From assembly GCA_003648245.1 (NCBI GenBank), contig QMOO01000046.1, positions 1-8,452 of the forward strand: a stretch of 8,452 bases of DNA. Reading direction: 5' to 3'. Shown here piece after piece: positions 6,643 through 8,452 of the stretch; within the stretch, counting starts at the first letter, position 1, and the number at the start of each line of letters is the position of its first letter. This DNA comes from Caldisericota bacterium (GTDB lineage Bacteria; Caldisericota; Caldisericia; B22-G15). The position numbers were made by a program, and so were the translations under genes. Below the pieces are notes generated by a model. It worked only from the letters and a program-made list of their open reading frames with translations. It ran no database searches and had not been told where the DNA came from.

Positions 6643-7546
6643 ATTTCTCTTCAGATATCATACTCTCTACATTCTTAAACTCTACATTAGGAAAATCTCT
6701 CTTACCCATATTGGTAAGTGTTCTTCCGGGTCCCACTTCAATAAATTTGTTTACTCCCATCTCCAGTAGTTTTTCAACTGTTTGGATCCATTTTACAGGC
6801 TTTGTTATTTGTGAAATTAAAACTTCCCTGATTCTTTCCTCCTCCTCTATAGGCTCTGCTATAACACTTGAAACATAAGTGATGGACGGTTTTCTGAAGT
6901 TAACTCTGTTTAAGAAATGGGAGAACTCTTCCTCTGCTTTTTGCATGAGGGGAGAATGGAATGGAAGAGAAGTTTTTAAAGGTATAAATCTACCTTTCTT
7001 GCTCCTTACAACTTCTGAAATCTTTTTAAGGATTCTCTCTTCGCCAGAAACAACAATTTGAGATTTTGAGTTATACCCCGCTACAGTTACTACTCCCTCT
7101 TTTTTAAACTCCTTAACAATTTCCATAACTTTCTCAAGGGGAAGCTTTATTATTGCACCCTGACCTCCTTTTATCTTGCCATAGAATCTCTTCATAGTTC
7201 TTGCTCTTTCTCTAACAAGAATTAGAGCTTCTCCAAAGGATAATACATCTGCAGAAAGAAGGGCGCTGTATTCACCAAGGGAGTGGCCTGCAACAAAATC
7301 AGGTCTTACATTGTTTTTTTCAAGGTACTTAAACCAGAGGAAACTTGTGGATAGAACAGAAACCTGAGTGTTCTCTGTATCCTTCAACTCCTCTTCAGGA
7401 GCATCCAATAGAAGATAGGATATATCCATGCCTATCAAACTCTCAGCCTCTTTTATGTACTCTCTGCCTTCAGGAAAGATGGATAAAATTTTTCTTCCCA
7501 TTCCAGAGTATTGTGAACCCTGTCCTGGAAAAATAAATGCTCTCAT
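6629..7546 (-). CDS. fabD: Malonyl-CoA:ACP transacylase (FabD)
   Basis: FabD moves malonyl groups from CoA to ACP, supplying the extender unit for FabF. Its 305 residues match the family. FPGQGSQYSGMG (6-17) is the N-terminal signature, Ser89 in GHSLG is the nucleophile, Arg114 should hold the malonyl carboxylate, His197 in PFHSPLM completes the dyad, and EVGPGRTL (270-277) is the C-terminal signature. AAGGAGG, which also encodes the last codons of fabZ, lies five bases upstream of the ATG, and the fabZ stop is only two bases away. It overlaps fabG by 14 bases at the other end. The FAS-operon context rules out a polyketide-type acyltransferase. Confidence 0.97.
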   Translation of the reverse strand: MRAFIFPGQGSQYSGMGRKILSIFPEGREYIKEAESLIGMDISYLLLDAPEEELKDTENTQVSVLSTSFLWFKYLEKNNVRPDFVAGHSLGEYSALLSADVLSFGEALILVRERARTMKRFYGKIKGGQGAIIKLPLEKVMEIVKEFKKEGVVTVAGYNSKSQIVVSGEERILKKISEVVRSKKGRFIPLKTSLPFHSPLMQKAEEEFSHFLNRVNFRKPSITYVSSVIAEPIEEEERIREVLISQITKPVKWIQTVEKLLEMGVNKFIEVGPGRTLTNMGKRDFPNVEFKNVESMISEEKYERV

Positions 7547-7548
7547 AA

Positions 7549-7977
7549 CTACCTCCTTAACTCCTTTTCTTTCTTAATTGCAGCAAGAATATCCCCCTCT
7601 CCAACAATTTCTTCCTTCACCCTAGCAACCCCGTGGATTTTTGCTATATTTTTCCTTTTCCACACAACATTTACTTCCAATTCAAGAGTATCTCCTGGAA
7701 AAACAGGCCTCTTAAAGGAAAATCTTTCGATTTTCCCAAGTATTGGGAGTTCTTCTCCCTCCATAAGACATATTGCCCCCAGTTGTGCTATGGATTCTAC
7801 AGTTAAGACTCCAGGCATAATAGGATAGTCTGGAAAATGACCTTTAAACCATGGCTCATCTATTCTTACCTTTTTAAGACCTTTTGCCACCTCCCCTTTC
7901 TTTATAAATGTAACTTCGTCTACAAGAAGAAAAGGCTCTCTATGGGGAATTATTTTTTTGATTTTATCTTTTGTCAT
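7549..7977 (-). CDS. fabZ: 3-hydroxyacyl-ACP dehydratase (FabZ)
   Basis: FabZ removes water from 3-hydroxyacyl-ACP to give trans-2-enoyl-ACP. HREPFLLVDEV near the N-terminus and GHFPDYPIMPGVLTVESIAQ are the hot-dog-fold signatures. Counted from the start chosen here, His47 (in GHFP) and Glu61 form the catalytic pair, spaced 14 apart as in known FabZ. An upstream ATG at 7989 would add four residues (MEEE), but it has no ribosome site. ATG 7977 has GGAGG five bases before it and overlaps the upstream stop as ATGA, so I place the start there, giving 142 residues. It occupies the slot before fabD where many operons carry fabH. FabA is unlikely, since the length and motifs are those of FabZ. Confidence 0.95.
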   Translation of the reverse strand: MTKDKIKKIIPHREPFLLVDEVTFIKKGEVAKGLKKVRIDEPWFKGHFPDYPIMPGVLTVESIAQLGAICLMEGEELPILGKIERFSFKRPVFPGDTLELEVNVVWKRKNIAKIHGVARVKEEIVGEGDILAAIKKEKELRR

Positions 7978-8162
7978 TTCTTCCTCCATATAATCAATGT
8001 CATAAGAAGAGAAAACCCAACAATAATCATGAAGGGAAGAATATTTCCTCCTTTTTCCTTCTTTTTTTCAATTATTTTTGAGAGCACTGTCCCTGAAATT
8101 GAAGGAACCTCCGGTGGTTCAAGTTTTTTTAAGTCATTTCTTATAACTCTATATCCTTCCAT
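7974..8162 (-). CDS. Small single-pass membrane protein, possible minimal anti-sigma factor
   Basis: The 62-residue product has a charged N-terminal part (1-39) and one hydrophobic segment (about 40-59, starting NILPFMIIVG), then RKK. The stretch LKKLEPPEVPSISGTVLSKI looks like the linker between the zinc-finger domain and the membrane segment of many ECF anti-sigma factors, but no His-x3-Cys-x2-Cys zinc finger is present. The gene follows the sigma-factor gene directly, overlapping it by 14 bases, with GGAGG three bases before its ATG. Its stop overlaps the fabZ start. An anti-sigma or sigma-tethering role is inferred from position and shape, not from a recognised domain. Charge on both sides of the segment leaves topology open. 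It could also be an unrelated small membrane protein. The tight overlaps at both ends make it a real gene. Confidence 0.65.
   Translation of the reverse strand: MEGYRVIRNDLKKLEPPEVPSISGTVLSKIIEKKKEKGGNILPFMIIVGFSLLMTLIIWRKK
7983..7987 (-). promoter_or_regulatory. Ribosome site that fixes the fabZ start
   Basis: GGAGG on the minus strand lies five bases before ATG 7977, inside the last codons of the membrane-protein gene. It immediately follows the alternative ATG 7989, so it cannot serve that start. This supports the shorter FabZ and re-initiation at the ATGA overlap. Confidence 0.75.
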
Positions 8163-8452
8163 CTTCTTCCTCCAGAATTTTTTTAAGTAGATTCCTTGCT
8201 CTAAAGAGTCTCACTTTTACAAGACTCATAGGTATATTTAATATTTCCTTTATTTCTTTGTAAGCTAATCCCTCTATATCCCTGAGAATTATTATTTCTC
8301 TCATTTTTTCTGGAAGCTTATTCAAAGCTCTCTTTACCTTCTCCTCCCTTTCTTTTTTTATTACATATGAGTCCAAAGATATGGTATCTTCCTTTTGTGT
8401 TTTTATAATGTTTTTTTCTTTTCTAATCTTTTTTATTCTTTTAAAACATGAG
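8149..8452 (-). CDS. ECF-type sigma-70 family factor, C-terminal part (5' end outside window)
   Basis: The frame is open to the right edge, so only the last 100 or so residues are seen. They hold sigma region 4: LPEKMREIIILRDIEGLAYKEI, then a helix-turn-helix ending SLVKVRLFRARNLLKK, which recognises the -35 element. The preceding basic, then TISLD-containing, stretch fits the linker after region 2 seen in ECF factors. Region 2 lies off the window. A TTG codon at 8376 could be mistaken for a start, but the frame and the linker-like sequence continue upstream of it, so the gene is cut by the window rather than short. The next gene begins inside its last codons. As first visible gene of the fatty-acid operon it may control that operon, its own synthesis, or an envelope-stress regulon; the target is not shown here. 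Confidence 0.88.
   Translation of the reverse strand, partial: SCFKRIKKIRKEKNIIKTQKEDTISLDSYVIKKEREEKVKRALNKLPEKMREIIILRDIEGLAYKEIKEILNIPMSLVKVRLFRARNLLKKILEEEDGRI

Noticed and set aside
7978..7989. FabZ start at ATG 7989, adding four residues
   Set aside because: No ribosome site precedes it, while ATG 7977 has GGAGG at five bases and an ATGA overlap with the upstream stop.
7837..8190. Plus-strand frame opposite fabZ and the small membrane protein
   Set aside because: Phe-rich reading of the antisense strand; the minus-strand genes have motifs and coupled starts.
8149..8376. A short sigma-like protein starting at TTG 8376
   Set aside because: The frame stays open to the window edge and the upstream residues resemble the linker between sigma regions 2 and 4, so the gene is cut, not short.

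Overview
The window reads as bacterial, AT-rich DNA, probably from an anaerobe. A sigma-70 family factor, a type II fatty-acid synthesis (FAS) operon, AAGGAGG-type ribosome sites and TATAAT-like promoters point to a bacterium. An indolepyruvate:ferredoxin oxidoreductase, an oxygen-sensitive enzyme type, points to anaerobic life. The Lys/Glu/Ile-rich proteins would fit a thermophile, but that is inference, and I cannot name the lineage from sequence alone.

Layout from left to right. (1) 1-523, minus: a SAM-dependent methyltransferase, broken by a one-base frameshift at a run of five T (284-288) and cut by the left edge. (2) 524-839: a short-ORF and repeat region. It holds a possible 56-codon gene (526-696, minus) that ends two bases before the methyltransferase start, a 7-bp dyad, a GC-rich patch, a weak hairpin and a short tandem of TTATAG motifs. 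(3) 840-3298, minus: iorB and iorA, overlapping by four bases, with iorA first in transcription and a good extended -10 promoter in front. (4) 3407-4342, plus: an exported, membrane-anchored protein of unknown function, divergent from ior. (5) 4340-4380: a perfect 12-bp terminator hairpin shared by the two converging transcripts. (6) 4393-8452, minus: one tightly packed operon. In transcription order it holds an ECF-type sigma factor (5' end outside the window), a 62-residue single-pass membrane protein, fabZ, fabD, fabG, acpP and fabF. Neighbours overlap or lie within 12 bases of each other.

The FAS genes supply malonyl transfer (FabD), the carrier (AcpP), condensation (FabF), ketoreduction (FabG) and dehydration (FabZ). 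No fabH, enoyl reductase or acetyl-CoA carboxylase gene is visible, and the strong terminator after fabF means none is co-transcribed downstream. The most interesting element is the head of this operon. An ECF sigma factor and a tiny membrane protein, which resembles only the juxtamembrane part of an anti-sigma factor, are translationally coupled to the FAS genes. This suggests, but does not prove, a membrane-sensing control loop on lipid synthesis. IorAB is a separate catabolic unit that makes aryl-acetyl-CoA and reduced ferredoxin from aryl-pyruvates.
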